A stretch of 64,000 bases of DNA from Dermanyssus gallinae (lineage: Eukaryota; Arthropoda; Arachnida; Mesostigmata; Dermanyssidae): NCBI GenBank assembly GCA_003439945.1, contig QVRM01002448.1, positions 62,001-126,000 on the forward strand. Reading direction: 5' to 3'. The notes under the pieces were generated by a model. That model did no database searches. It had not been told where the DNA came from and saw only the letters and a program-made list of their open reading frames with translations. A program made the position numbers and the translations under genes. Of this stretch, positions 1-14,305 are shown one piece after another (positions within the stretch are counted from its first letter, which is position 1; each line of letters opens with the position of its first letter).

Positions 1-2149
1 AAGGTAGTACTTGCAACATTTGCACTACCTTGTGGATAATAAACGTCAAACACAGTTTTTGAACCTGCATTTTTTAATGCAAAGCAAAATTCCGAATGAT
101 TGCGAAAACCACACGATGGCTGCGTGACGCACGTAGAAGATAAGGTCTCTGGTCAGAATAAGTTAATAGAAAAAATCACACACTAGTCGCTTACAACTAA
201 TAGGGATGCATGTGCCTTTTGCATTTTCAAAACCTCTCATAAGAAGTGGTCAGTGTAATCAGGCAGCAGATGATGGTAAGCGAACTCTAACCACTGCTAC
301 TGTTCAGCCAGGAATACTCGTAAGAGAAAAGTCATCTCACTGAAATTTTACCGTTCGTACGATAGAAGCCTTTCTTCAAGTGAGTCAAACGAAAGTCAAT
401 GTATACATACAACGTAGAGGTTCGGCTTCTACCTTCAAGAACTGCTGATAACAGCGATACGATTTAGAAAATCACAAACATACAATCAAGGACTGACTGT
501 GAATACAAGTAAGCATGCGGAGCTCTAAACTATACGGAATTTTTGTGTACGCATTTAAGTTTCAAAGTTAATAATTTAGACCCAAAGAGATTTAATTACA
601 CAAACAAATAAAGCATGCGGTTTTGACCACTCATTCAGATGTCATATAATATTTTGAACATTGTAAGGACAAACAGTGCAATGTTCCATATATCATTTTT
701 TGCCTCAAGTTGTTCTCGACTTCAGCAACTCTTTGCTTTGTCGGGGCGACTAGGTGAAGACGAAATGACCACATACGGAATAACATGGCGGCACGGCCTG
801 GGTAGCCAGTGCGTAGCACTTTGCCCGGCCCCTAGTGTACTTGATGGCAGGTTCAAACCCGGGTGTGGACATCTATTTATTGTGTTCAAACAAATCAGCA
901 GTGTATAGGTAACGCATTAGAAATTTGGTGCTGCACTTGGGTTTTGTGCTTGGTCATAACACACCATTGGAAATATTTGCTGTTAAAAAGACCCACATAA
1001 AAATTCAATCTCATATTCCCGAGTGAAGCTACAAAAGCTTTACCCCCGGGCGTAAGAAAGGCGTAAACTTTCTTATATGGCAAACTTCAGAGAAATCTTG
1101 TCTGTAGCTCTTTGAAGTAGTTACCCAATTGTACCGTCGAGGTTACACGCACACAGATAAGAGTTTAACGGTGGTTAGTCGGAAAGAATATACTTAAGCC
1201 CAGAAAATGCACCAAGCTTATGGTTGGGGGAGTGTTACCAGATATGCGCCAGAAACAATTGACAATTTACTAAATTTACTAAAAGCAACAGGCTGCATTG
1301 CCATAAACCTAGCCCGACATGCCAGCAATAGACGAATAAATGACTTAAGAGTAACAACACTCAATCTAATTCTAAAAAAGTTCTATTTAAACCTTAAAAT
1401 TATTTGATCTCGTGGTTTATTACAAAACAATGCAAAACCTGCAGATTTTTGGAATTAAACAACAACGGTTGATCTTATTCAAATAAAATAATAAATCTGT
1501 CAATATGAATTATAGCACACATATTGTATCCTGAAGCCGCTTGAACTAACCATTGGCAGTGTTCTTGGCAGGAAACGCAAGTCGATATCTATTCGACCTT
1601 TAATAAAGAAGCGCCAACTTGATAAGGTCACTCACTACTGACCGGCGACGTCCAAAGCTAACCCGATTGGTGATGCGACGCAATAGCGGTGACATGAAGT
1701 TATAATAGATCCATATCTGCCGTCATAGATCCCGCCGAAACGAAGGTCGCCGACAGTAACTTTAAGGCCAAACTGCTGCGTAGCGATAATCCAATGTCTT
1801 CGGTGGGTCAGTAATGCAATCGCTGCTTCTGTTCTACGCCCGCAACCGAGGAAGGATCATCAATATCTCCATTACCCTGACAGGTCGTCTGTAAGACGTG
1901 CTTTGGGGAGAAGCATTAACCCTCTCGGCCTTGTGCGGGAGCGGACAACAGCTGCGCAACAACGGCTCTACCGTCGGCTACGTTGTGGCTATTCTACGTG
2001 ATTACAGCTACTAAAGTAGTTTACAGTGATTAAATTACCAAAACAGTACAGCTCATTCGTGTAAGAAAGGTTGAAATCGACTCCACAAATGTGTATATAC
2101 GAAGGTAGATCGAAAAGTTTTAACACATAATTATAAAAAGAAAAAAACG
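1..2149. other. Anonymous sequence
   Basis: No gene recognised apart from the tRNA-like stretch at 785-872. Short open frames have no family match and no paired splice signals. Confidence 0.5.
785..872 (+). repeat. tRNA-like sequence with B box
   Basis: GCAGGTTCAAACCCGGG at 848-864 is a good B box and T-arm. An A-box-like TAGCCAGTGCG lies 50 bases upstream. Possible SINE head; no second copy was seen in the window. Confidence 0.35.
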
Positions 2150-2870
2150 AATACTTAATTCATCTTCTCCCCTAATCTTGGAACGCTGTCTCTTCAATTT
2201 TTTATCTGTGGAAACGAGCAAAAGTCGCGCGGATCTAGATCGGGCGAGTGGAGAGGTTTCGGAAATAAAGGAATCGCATCTTTCATCAAATACTTCGAAA
2301 TCAGTGACGATGTGTACCGCCTGGGCGTTATTGTGATGGAGGTCCCAAATGTTGTCAAGCCTGTTGCATTAGACAAGCTCGAGCAATCGTCTTAAGTTTG
2401 TGGTAGTATTCCCCATAGAACCAGGTGGCAAACACTCGAGAAAGATGATTTTCTTGTAGCCGAATTTTTTATCCATCCCTCGTTGGAAGCACCACTGGGA
2501 GGATGGGGCTTTAGTCTCGATGTCGTAACTATATGCCCATATTATTCATCTCCTACAATCAGCCTCCAATCAAGGGTCTTCTGCTACCGCCTGAAAGTTT
2601 CATTCGGACATTTCCCGACGGACGTCCATGGGCTAGCAATCCCACATTTTCGGGAACTTTTCTGCCAGCCTTCTAACGCATAACATATCGGTCAAGACCG
2701 TTACAACAGATCTTATTCAATGTTTTCGTCTGTGATGTCGACGGCCTTCCCGATCTCTTCACGTCCGTCGCGAAATCGACGGTACTACGTACACAAAGTG
2801 TTTCGGGTAACTTCTTAGTCGCCATAAAGCAGTTTACAATGTTTCTATTTCTTGAGAACATGTAATTTGG
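2150..2870 (-). mobile_element. Degenerate mariner-like transposase remnant
   Basis: On the minus strand, short frames match mariner motifs in order: DVKRSGRPSTSQTKT (RSGRPSTS motif, about 2735), FYGEYYHKL (about 2410), a HHNNAQA version of HHDNAPAH (about 2330), then HSPDLDPRDFCSFPQIK (about 2225). There are several frameshifts and stops and no clear terminal repeats. Confidence 0.7.
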
Positions 2871-3189
2871 TTTTTACCACCTGACTTGATGCAGAGCTTA
2901 GCGCAAATGTAGCTTGTGTGTAGCTGATGAATGGCGCTTCTATGCAAAACAAACCGAACAACCTTGGTGATTTCAGTTTAGAACTCGTTTTTACTTTTTG
3001 TTATGATCTTTAACAGTTTAAAATTTAAAGTACTTGAACTTACCGATTTGCCCTCGTAAATTTTAAACACCTTATAAGTGCACTAATCGCAATAAGACAA
3101 CCCAGATTTATATGAACCTCTAATACGCAAATACATGCCCGATATGATCTATGCAGAAATAGTTGGGGAAATCATCGCCTGAACACCTT

Positions 3190-4700
3190 ATCGTCATCTA
3201 TTGAAACTCAAGTCTAAACTCAGTATAACGCCTGATGGTCTGCCCAGCTATTTCTACAAACATTGTGGCTTCGATATTTGTTAACCTTTATCAATGATTT
3301 TCGAACGATCCTTAAATGACGGCTCGATTCCTGAGATGTTTAAGACTGCAATCGTTTGCCCTGTACATAAAAAAAGGCGACAAATCTCGGTTTGAAAATA
3401 AGCGTAACGTATCACTATCCTGTAGACCATCGAAGCTTTTTGAAAGCGTTATTGCGGATGCTATATATCAAAATGCCAATGGTCAGAGTTTAATCTGCAA
3501 GGAACAGTTTGCCTTCCGCCCGGGAAGGTCAACTGTTTTAAAACTACTATTGTGCGAGATTTGGAAAAATGTTGAATTCTGGAGATTATTTTGATGTGTT
3601 GCACTTTGATTTTAAATCAGCGTTTAAGTCAACAACTCACTCTAAGCTTATCAATTGCATCTCAATGTACGGTGTTGGACCAAGAATCCTAAGGTGGATT
3701 GAGTGTTTCCTCACTAATAGAAGTTTCACAGTAAAGGTGCACAAAAGCTTTTCATTACCTGCTAAAGTCACGTCTGGTTGTCCGCAAGGCAAAATACTAA
3801 GCTGTCTATGTTACATCTTGTACACAAACTCGTTATCGTCTGTAATTCCAAATGAGGTCTCACTTAAGGTCTATGCTGATGACGTCAAGATCTATGCTGA
3901 TCGTCGTTCAAACTCAGTAAGAGACTGCGAATTGGTACAAAGATGTATAAACGATTTCTATGACTGGACACAATCGTTTAGACCTGAAACTTTTAATCCC
4001 GAAATGCAAAACAATGCATTTTGGCCGAAAAAATACAAGATTTGTTTATAAAATGAATAATTGCCCCCTCGAAAGTGTGAACGCTAAGAAATTTCTGGGA
4101 ATTGTTATGACCCCTGATTTAAAATTCTCAGAGCAAAGTAGAGAGGTGGCACTGAAAGCGACGAGAAGGTGTAATTGGATTCTCAGATCCTTTGTTCTAA
4201 GAGATGCTGAATTGTATATGCAACTATTTAATATCTATGTCAAACCAGTACTGACGTATGCATCTCCTGCTTGGTTTCCAACAACGAGAAAGATCGACAA
4301 TTATTGCAGAATGTTTTAAATAAATTTGTTGATAAAGTTGCATTTCGTTGCGGTGTGCCACGAAAGGACAGACACGTAGAGGACATAGTTAATGTTTTTA
4401 AAGAACTGGACTAAAAATGCTTACAAAAGGTCATACAAAATGAATAATTATGTTGTCAAATGTTCAACTGTAGACATTCGCATACGCGATCTAAGGTTCG
4501 CTACGAACCGAAATGCATAGCGAAAAAGGAAGTTGTAATGTCCCTGTTTCCTTGGAGAGCAACCCGAACCTATGCATGAATGCTGTGATTTTCTTGCAAT
4601 GTACATTTTCCCTTTATTGTAAGTAAAGCGCGTATTATGAATCTATAATAGCTTGTCTCTGTACTTGTTTATGCTACACCAGGTAGCGTATCGACAACAA
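3190..4700 (+). mobile_element. Degenerate non-LTR retrotransposon (RT and C-terminal region)
   Basis: Jockey/CR1-like reverse transcriptase in three frames. Visible in order: ITPDGLPSYFYKH, VCPVHKKGDKSRF, the FEF-like KLFESVIADAI, EQFAFRPGRST, FDFKSAFKSTTHSKL, TSGCPQGKILS, LKVYADDVKIYAD, the SK-M/F segment PKCKTMHFG, and AKKFLGIVMTPDLKF. The YADD catalytic pair survives, but frameshifts near 3580 and 3970 and several replacements make it dead. The endonuclease half is absent (5' truncation). Confidence 0.85.
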
Positions 4701-5215
4701 AGTATCACAAAATACTACGCAATTGTTGGCTCAGAAACAAGTAGAAACAACATAGAGTAGCATACATTTCATTTTTATCTGTATGCACTAGTAGTTAAAT
4801 CAATCTAGCGGACATCATGAAAGTGTCGTGTCGTTGCGCCAAGCCAAGTGCAACTTTTTGTCGTAATGGCTCTCCAGACGTGCGCTGGCACGGCCAATGC
4901 AATTCTACTCATTATTAACTTGAATATCTTTATAAATAAAACGAATTGTGGTTTTGCTAGGTACCGAGTTATTTAGAAGTAAGTTCTTCTACTCATCCTC
5001 TTTGTACTCTTTCTTTCTCTAGATGCCTATTGTGCACTCCTCTTTTTGGGATCTGCTCTTATGTTTTCGTCCTACCCGTTGAAGTACTGCGCACGACGGT
5101 TTTCGTTTCGAGGTACTCAGTAGCCTCCGTGGTGCGGCGACCCGTAATATGTAGACGCTTTGTGCAGCTGGTCGAGACGTATTCAAAACACTCATCCATT
5201 TACCTCATATGAAGC

Positions 5216-7380
5216 GTCATCGTGATGTTATTTGCTGCTTCATCGCATGTCTCGGCGTGCTGTTTTGAGACGTTCGCACATCAGACGCGTCTGATGAAGA
5301 GAACGCACCTTCATGTGCACACGTCCCCCTTCCAAGCCATGTATTACTACTACTGCTGCTGCTGCTGCTGGGTAAGCTAGGAGGAATCTTAATTCCCCGA
5401 CGACACCGACCGCTTCTCCTTGGCGCCCGGGCGCTGGAACGCAAACGAACGAGAGGGAGGGGAAAAAAGCAAAGCCCCCAAACGGATTTCTCAGGAGAAC
5501 CCCTTCATAGCCCCCAGTACCCTTAGAGCACACCAAGAGATGGGGCAAGGAAACGGGGCAGCATTGTCCAAATCTAAAAAAACGAGAGACCAGAGTGTGT
5601 GTGAGAGAGAGAGGGAGAGAAAGAAATAGTGTGGGCAATAGGATATCACTGTGATGGCTTCAGTCTGTTAGTGACAGCCGCAAGAGTGTGACGCGATGAG
5701 ATGTGTAGAAGAAGACGCAGTGCGCACAAGGGACAGTCACAGCCAGGAAGGGACCGAGCAAACGAACGAACCGCCTCTTTATTTGTCCTGCTTGTCATGC
5801 CCTCCTACAAGCCTTATTGAGAGACTCAGCAGCGGCACTGCAGTGGAAGTAGAACCGAATCGCTTGGACATTCATGTCACCGCTAGGCTCTGACAGGCAC
5901 GGCAAGCCCTTGCTGACATGGCGACGCCGGGACATAATCAAGGAAGCAGCAAGCACCTACGTACCTGCTCAGACAACATGCCTGTGTGACCTTTTCGCAT
6001 CCTTTACAACTTTCAGTTCGTTCATTGGGAACCACTACGACTGCTACCACCGCAGTGACGTCAACGCTGTGAAGCACTGATGAGCGCTTTTGGTCTGCTC
6101 CTATCGTAACGGCATTATTCAGCGTTGACATAAAAGCTCGATGATTTCTATGATAATCTTATACATTTGCTATTCTACTACTCTAGTCCTTTCTATAACA
6201 TAAACAAGTATACTAGTACGATTTGTGAGACTGTTACACGATGTGACAGCTTTCAACTTGAGTGCACTCTAGCTCTGTGAATGCAACCGCCTGCGAATTG
6301 GATCATGTCCTGCGTGACAGACAATCATACGACAACAAAGCTGGTGTTGCCTTGAATTATACCTGAGCCCTAAGTGTCTCCGCTAGTTAGGTGAACGGCA
6401 GAATCGTCACTCTAGCCCGTTGGTCGACGGACCGCCGACTTCGATACAACAAGGACCCGCTAAAGATGCGCAACTTTGCGATGGGGCGTTGGCCCTTGTT
6501 GAGCTTTGTCTTGGTTAAACAGCTTTCAGTTACAATACGCGTGTAGATGGCCGGGTCATGGGGCAGCTCACATCGTACGATCATCGATCGGGGTGGTGAT
6601 GGTGGTGGCGGTGGTCTTGATGATGGTGGTAGTTGCGGCGACGGCAGCGGCGGCGGCGCAAAGCCACGTACGTTGTGGCCGGCCGTTTGGCCGTTCGGCG
6701 TCTTCTCCTTGTTGACATAATGCCGTCGTTGGTGTTGTCACCCGCTTCGCATCGGCCAGGCCCCGGTCGACGTGCGTGTGAGCCTTGCCACAAATTCCTT
6801 TCGTCACTTATTGCCCTCCCAGACAGCCATCGCTTGCTACTAAGCATTACTCCTCTGCCCCCCGTCCCGTCTCTTGTCGGGACCCCACCCGGAGGGGGAT
6901 TTCATTGTCGCCGTCCGTTACGTGTCCACCAGCTCTAGCCCGAACCCCGAACATTCGGGAACGTGACCTGCGTCCGCGACCTGTTCGTCCCAGCTGCAGA
7001 AACGAACGGCAGAAGAGGCGTCACCCCTACTCTATCAGTCCATGTTGCAGCCCATGTGGCAAATTTCCCTGGTGCGACAGGAGCCGCTGCTGGTTGGACC
7101 GTTTCTGGCTTTGCAACAGCTTTTGCTGTCAAACGTCGATCAATGCTCCGAGGGAACGTCACTCTGCGAGGAAAACATGAAAGATGAGATACGACCAAGA
7201 AGGCGTTTGACAACGAATTCATTCTACGGAGTGCACCGCCGACAGCGTGACGATTTGGCAAGACCATCGAAAGTGTACTGCATGTGCTTTCAGATACAAA
7301 GCATAGAACTCATGCACATTGGGTGCTGTAAGTGGAGCCCTATTTATCAGAGAGATGCAACTTCCCTCTAGGCTAAAGAG
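5216..7380. other. GC-richer region with triplet and dinucleotide repeats
   Basis: Contains CTG, GGTGAT and CGG-type runs (5345-5370, 6590-6660) and many overlapping open frames on both strands, as expected from GC-rich repeat DNA. No domain or exon structure could be supported. It may be regulatory or UTR sequence of a gene I cannot see. Confidence 0.4.
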
Positions 7381-7669
7381 CTTCGGAGGTGCATCAACGA
7401 TATGCGCCAGATATACTACAGCACAATGATATTACGTCGTGCTCTACCTGGTTCTACGGCAGTAGTACCTATCGAAAAAATCTTCCGCCATGAATATATC
7501 TCTTTTTTTGGTTATGAAAAAGTAACTGGCAACTAACTAAAAATACAACATGTCCGCTGATGCCGCCAGCATTCTTCTTCCCCATGGAGAAGGCTTCTCG
7601 GCCTCATAACAAACATTCAAGCTCCTTAAATACCGTTATATATTTTCACATGATTTATTTACACACCAG

Positions 7670-7693
7670 ATTGGGTAAAATATTTTACCCAAT
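7670..7693. repeat. 24-bp perfect palindrome
   Basis: ATTGGGTAAAAT followed directly by its inverse, next to a (TA)n-T(n) tract. No associated element recognised. Confidence 0.7.
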
Positions 7694-7697
7694 TCCG

Positions 7698-7698
<1 letters not shown>

Positions 7699-7752
<54 letters not shown>

Positions 7753-7756
7753 TTTT
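7699..7756. repeat. (TA)n followed by T(22)
   Basis: TA run passing into a pure T tract; the T tract may be a retroposon tail. Confidence 0.9.
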
Positions 7757-8639
7757 AACCTAATTTTAAAAGCCCATCAAACGACTCAATATATAAATTG
7801 CTCCGATGACTTCGGCAACAATAGGAGTACAATCAGGAGTTATATATATATATATATATGGCGAGGTGTTTCATATTTTTCGAAGCTTGCCGCGCTGGCC
7901 TGAATGAACGAATGTTTTCGTAGAGCACTAAACAAATTGGCTGACTCTTCTCTTTGTTCAGTTTGATCACCTCGTGCTGGTTTGGTTACGCTACAGACCA
8001 TGGAATTGAAGCGTCATAGTGTGGTAGCGCTCAATTGGTCGTACAAGCGTGTTACGGGCATTGTGAACGGGCTGCAGCATCTTAAAATCTACAAAAAGTT
8101 TGTGATAAGCGATATACGGGTACCGTCTCGGTGGCTGTGCGGCACAACGGCGAACCAAAGCCTATTGCAACTAGTCGAGTAAATAAGTGAAAGTAAAATA
8201 CCAGTTGAAGAGGAATACGAAGCAAAACGCTACAAAGATTGCTCGTGACTTTAAAATATTGAATACCAGCATGAGGCGAATCATAAGAAATCATATCATG
8301 GTAAAGGCTTTCAGGATACGACAAGTTCATAATTTTACGGTTGAGAAATAGCTTAAAAAACACAACAAGTTAATAATCTTACGGATAGGTTCGTTACAAA
8401 GAGCTGACCCTAGAGCGGTCGTCACGAACGTGACGGACGACAAGAGCGCCATAAGGTTTCAAACGCACCTAGCAAACAGTATCGACCCCTGGGGCGGTAA
8501 ACGTGAGGACTAAGAGTTTTAGTGGGTAACCCCGTTCCATCAGGGAGTCCCACACTACCCACACGCTCCTCCACATTAGCGCTGCGGTATAAAGCATTTT
8601 CCCGAGCCTCACAAGAAAAACAAATCCAAATACGAATGG

Positions 8640-8775
8640 CAACGTAGTCTCAGGGGACCAGTGCGCTAGTGATGGTTGTCATCTACTGGGGTGTCGCCGG
8701 TTCGATTCCTGTTCTTTATCGAATTTATGTTGGGGTTAGATGATAAACCATACCGTTAAGATCCAAGGATTTCAT
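8640..8775 (+). mobile_element. tRNA-derived SINE, family A, copy 1
   Basis: Plus-strand head with GTGCGCTAGTGATGGTTGTC and GTGTCGCCGGTTCGATTCC (B box), then TTAGATGATAAACCATACCG. The 3' half is missing. Confidence 0.65.
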
Positions 8776-8859
8776 TTTGTACGCGGACCCGAAATCAACC
8801 GCTTTTCTCTACCACTTCTCGCTAGTCCCGCCTGGTTAATCTCTGTCTTTACCTTTTCC

Positions 8860-8898
<39 letters not shown>

Positions 8899-9224
8899 CG
8901 GCGGTATTCCGCCACAAAGAGCGTTCGGAAAATCTTTGAATCTCAACATGTTTCAACATGTCAAGATATGCCTCACGATGAGTTCCAAGCCCGTAGGAGA
9001 CGAAGGGTGGTCTTGAATTAAAAAAAACCTTTATAAAAGTTTTTAATTGAAGGGCTCTAAATATCGACTTTACAGATGATACATTTGTCACTGTTAATAA
9101 TCTGTGGACGCATCGGGTATGGCTGCAGCAACGATCCAACGACGTGCGATAGTAACTGCGATTCGGTGCCTTCTCGTAAGGCTAAACAAACGCAGGCCTG
9201 GTTCGAGGTTCACGCACCGTAGTT

Positions 9225-9364
9225 TATCACATCCGAAGGATGGCCACCGTACTTTCCTGGAAATTAACCCGCTTGACTATTCCCTGTGGAAGCTTCTTGA
9301 CGGCAATGTTTGCACTGTCAGACACAGTTCCGTCAATGCCTTGCAGCAAGCAAGAGACAATTGA
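9225..9364 (+). mobile_element. Transposase C-terminal fragment (mariner/Tc1 superfamily)
   Basis: Frame reading FLEINPLDYSLWKLLDGNV then CTVRHSSVNALQQA corresponds to the SPDLNPLDYSLW...L..A end of mariner/Tc1 superfamily transposases. The rest of the gene is missing or unrecognisable. Confidence 0.55.
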
Positions 9365-9436
9365 TCAATAACAGGGCGTTCTATTCTCGCATAAAACTAG
9401 AATGTCTTTCTACGGTAACGACAAACAAGAAAAGTG

Positions 9437-9810
9437 TACCGGCGATGAGGAGAGCGGTTTGGAGAGTATTGTAGAGCGTGTCAGATACGGCGACGATTCA
9501 ATCATGTTTTTTGGTGCAATTTCCTTAGGCAGGAAAACCAAACTCATGGAAGTAAGTCCCTCAAATCTACAGTTCGCATGAAGAACGAGGTTTAACGGTA
9601 CGTTGATAAAATTCTGACGGAACACCTTACGTGGTGCCTTATGAAAGTGTTGCTAATCACAACTTCCCCGTTATGCACGACAAAGCCAGACCGCACACCA
9701 CTGCACTTGTTCGCGGGTACCTCGTAGAAGCTAGGAATTGCTTAATAAAGCGGCCAGCATGTTCTCCCAACCCGAATCCCAACATCGAACACGTGTAGTC
9801 ATGTGATATC
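9437..9810 (+). mobile_element. Degenerate Tc1-like transposase fragment
   Basis: Broken plus-strand frames read RYGDDSIMFFGAISLGRKTK (Tc1 GGGSVMVWGAIS region), then MHDKARPHTTALVRGYL (QDNARPHTA region) and IKRPACSPNPNPNIEHV (WPA-SPDLNPIEHVWD region). Catalytic residues are altered and at least two frameshifts are present. Confidence 0.65.
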
Positions 9811-12104
9811 TCATTTAAGCGAATAGAATTAGCCGTCTAGACCGTTTATTTACGGTGTCAAAGAAAAGCCACACAAATCCGGGGTTGCCTGGGAGGGTGA
9901 GAAGGAACATGGGTTTAGTGGGTTTGTAAGCCCCACACTAGTTGCGTGCGTTTTAATGCCTTCGAGCTTTTTTTCTCTGTGGTTTTTAATGAAAAGAGTT
10001 TATGCCCACAAACATACAATCACACAGATCTTACACAAAAATGTTAGACCCTGCATCACTAAAATCCAGCCACAAATGTGCCAAACAATGATTGTATATT
10101 TCGTTAAAAGGACGCCAACGTGCCGATAAAGGATTTTTTTAGGCATGTTATTCTGTACAAAATTTCCACATGCGTAGTATATGAATGAATCAAAGTAAAA
10201 AAATATATTTTTTTGTTTGGGGATTAGAGATGCAAGAAAATGTGATATTCGATGAAAAATTATATACCACACCAGCGTTTTCGAGAGAAGCCTGCTTCGT
10301 CTGAAAAACATCCAATATGGCTAGCGAAAGATGGATAATCGTATTGATAGATGTTTGCAGAAATCGATATCCAGTTAGCGGCTAGTGTTGTCTGTGTTTG
10401 GCGGCAGCTAACGTACCCGCCTCTTAAACATAAGACTCTATGAGAATCCGACATCGGGGGGTGGGCAAAATCTCATGAGATAATCATATCACAAGTAGTC
10501 AGCCACATGGGATGTGATCAAGTAGAGTTTTCTCACGAAGACGCTGATATGTTCCGTCCATTTATTTATCTCTGATAATCGGCAATTTTGAAAAGTTTGT
10601 CCGGCCAGCCACATCGGGATAACAAAAATTTGTAATTTCACTGTCAATCCTAAACACAACATCCCCCTCTATTACATTGAAAAAATTCAGTTTTACAAAA
10701 TCTAGCACACCCTAAAATGTGTCCGAACCGGATTGGGATACCCTTTATATACGAGTAAAAAGTAAATACACACATCTATGCATATGCCTTCATGCATTCT
10801 GTTCGTTCACCGGGAGGCAGGAGACGCCGGAGAGATTACGACCTCATCCCCACGACAAGGGACGAAATTCGCCAGAGCGAAAGCGAGACCCAAAGAGAGA
10901 GACAGGGAAAGGGAAGGATGGAGAGAAAGACAGAGAGAAAGAGAGTTAGAGGCTCTTGTGGTTGGTGAATAACAACGCCAAGAGGTAATGAATTCATGGC
11001 ACAACAAAGCGATGCAACCTGTCTGGCGGCAACACGACAGCACAACACAGAGGCCTCGACAGGTCGTCACAATCCATTGCGCACTCGATCCGACTGATTA
11101 ATGGCCGAACCAACCAGTAGAGGACTCGGCGAACGCTCAACCTCCTACCAGCCCGCGTCGATCCCTGATGCTGCTGCTGCTGGAGGTCGGGCAGGCGGTT
11201 TGGGGTCTGGGCGTACGGGCGCCAGTCGTACATAGTAACGACCGTGTTGCTGCTACTGTTACTGGTGGTGGTGACGCCATTGCCTTGGCCTGGGGCGGCG
11301 ATGAATTTTAGAACGGCCCGAACGAGCCGGAAAAGAAATTAGATTGTTACGTACGTTTACAAGCAGTAACGCCACCGTCGTCGCCGCCGCCGCCATCATC
11401 ATTGTCGTCGTCGTTGTCGTCGTCGTCGTAGTTGTTGTTCTCCTCTGCTCCCCTGCCCGCCTTCAGCTAGCATCTGTTGTCAGATCATTGATGACTATAC
11501 TATAGCCAGGGGAACCCGGTCGTACAGCGGGTACAGCTCTACTACCGCAACAGCGAAAGCTACAACAACAACAACAACGACAATTAATTCCTCTCCCGTT
11601 CACGCCATAAATAACAAAAATGGAAGGAAAAGACTTGAAACATAGAAAGCATTTAAAAGCAGACTTTGCCACTACTACTAAAAATCTAGTACTTGCAAAT
11701 ACGTATTGAAACCGTAAACACGAGATAAAACTGTACAGTTCGTAGAGGCAAGAGTCCAAAAAAACACTTAAAAAAATCAACCGCTAAAAGTTAACGGCCC
11801 TGCACAGCACGCTTCATATGCTGATGAATGTAGTCTAAACCAAACTAGACTGGAAGGGCACACAGAGGATGCAAACAAACTCAACATAGAACCACACACT
11901 CAAACTTAACGAACAGCTCAAAGAACAGAGATCTAATTATACACTCGAAGTCTAACGAATGGCAAAGCCAACACATAGCTGCTCTTGAACAAATTCTATG
12001 TGCCCCGCATGAATTCAACGTGAACCACCGCATTGAGAGAAATCTTATTATAGTAGAACCAAGAGTACCACTACTCCAGAAACAAACCAGAACATTGAAG
12101 TCAC

Positions 12105-12149
<45 letters not shown>

Positions 12150-13615
12150 GGCTGTGTTAACCGCGATGAAACTCAGCCTGTATATTCAAATGGAAGAGGC
12201 AATGGATAAGAGATGAATTAATGATAGGACTGCAGGAGCCATTTTAGACTGGGTGGGCAATGGTGGCCTATATCTACATGCCTATCCAAGCAATGAAGCT
12301 CGTATAATTAAAAACAACAGGATGATAGTCCTCAGACTTTATGGATTTCCGGATAGTAAATACTCTTAGAAGTCAACAAACGCAGGCGGTTGGATAGACC
12401 TTCTACCAGCGACCGCTACCGACATTGGAACTTCTCAATGGCGAACTCCTATTCAGACCAAAAATAGATTGTCATACATACTTTCCTAAGCTGGCAAAGG
12501 TCTGGAATGAAGTAGAACGTACGCACCTACAGCGACGACGGCAAACACGAACCACGATTGACTCTGGACAGACTCCACGATATAATGGGAATGTCCAGTT
12601 AAAACGGAGTTCTATACTTAATCTGCGGGCTTCACTGATATAGCTAACTCCTTAGTGGATGGATCGCGTTAAATGAGACTACGTTAGAGCGTCAGCGGCA
12701 TGTGAGCCACTGGACACATGATAAAAATTATAACATGGCCCCACAATCAATAGTCGACAAACTGCAATACGACCAGCTCCAGAGCGTGTCAGGAAAACGT
12801 CGTTTTTAGGTCTGAAAAATAGGAGGGAATCAATTGTGTGATAACAATATAAGGCATTTTAAGGCTTGCTGGTGACCTTCAACCGGCATACTAAACAGAT
12901 GCTAGTAGGTTAAAGGAAACGCTTCATTGGCTATGTGAGACTTGTTTGTTGTCTGCAACGTTGGACCGCTCTGCAATTTTGGATTGCACGCGCCCCTGAT
13001 ATAGGCAGATGATCAGCATAGGCGTCAGAGAAGCATGTTCAGCAATACGTCATATCTGGTCTACTTATTACTGTGCATTCTGTACAAAACTGTTAAGAGT
13101 AATCTTCGAAAAGGTTCAATTAACCAGGGCTTCCTAAGTATTACGGTTAAATAGGAAAAACAGTTTGTTGAAACGTTTTCTTTAATTAACAGAATAAATT
13201 AGCTTTATATGCAATATAATAGTTATTACCGTCACCCTTTTTGTAAGTAGCCGCAATTACCAAATGTGCCCTTGGTCTTAAGCGGATCACTTAATAAGTG
13301 ATCAACCATGAAGGATTTATTTGCTTAAAAAGCAGAAATATTTTTGGTAAATGGTTTTCTGAGTATACATGTTGGCTATTGAGCATATAAGCCTGTTGAA
13401 CAATAATCAAAGCGGTTGATCGCTCTGTCATTACCATGATAATTAATAAAAACCATAGTTCCAATTGCTGCAACAATTCTATTCCGGAAGCCGGCCTTCC
13501 ACTGCGGCCTTGTAATGAGTCCTTTACAATGGAAGGACCAAGAGATTCGCGTTGTATTTCCTTTTGACTCAGGTGCTGCGCTCAGCCTAGCGGGGTAATG
13601 ATGATGCGGATACCA
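9811..13615. other. Mostly anonymous, with triplet runs at 11.1-11.6 kb
   Basis: AT-rich spacer around a GC-richer patch (10.8-11.5 kb) with CTG, GTCGTC and CAACAA runs. The (TA)n at 12107 is the only clear element. No gene supported. Confidence 0.4.
12107..12148. repeat. (TA)n microsatellite
   Basis: Pure TA run of about 42 bp. Confidence 0.95.
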
Positions 13616-14270
13616 CCTCTCTCTAACTCGATCCCTGTCTGCCCCACCTCCTTCTCGCCCCTCATCCCCTCTCTCTCCCCCTCTCTCTCTTCGCACCCTT
13701 CTGCATGGTCCTTTTTTTTTTTTTTTTTTTTTTCCTGCACATGGCCTAAACAAGCCTACTTGTTTGCGTGAACGTCTCGACGGCGTAGCGGGATGCAGAA
13801 ACAGTGGTCTGTTTCGCTATATTCGAGTGTATCTGGATCGTTGGAAGAACATCCGAAGGTAAGCGCATGACGTGCCCGTGCTAGTGGTGGTGGTGGTGGT
13901 GGTAGCGGCGGCGGCGGCTCTCGGACGCCCAACACGGCCCGAAGTGTGGATTCGCCAAGGCTAAACGGTGAGATCTTCGTTGGTTGTCCTTGTCAGACTC
14001 AGCATCAACATCACCAACATCGGTGCCATCATCACCGCCATAATCATCATTATCATTACCATGGCCGCTTGCATCGGCTATTGTAGATGGTGGGCGTAGG
14101 TAAACGCAAGCACGCCCGCTAGGCGATCGTTGTCGCATAGCAGCAGCAGTAGTAGTAGCAGAGGCAAGAGCAAGGTGCGGAAAACAGCAGAGAGGCAGAA
14201 GAACCTTCTGATGATTGTGTCGTCGGTTCCGTCTTTTTGCTGTTCGTCTCCATTGCGACGACATTCGTTG

Positions 14271-14305
<35 letters not shown>
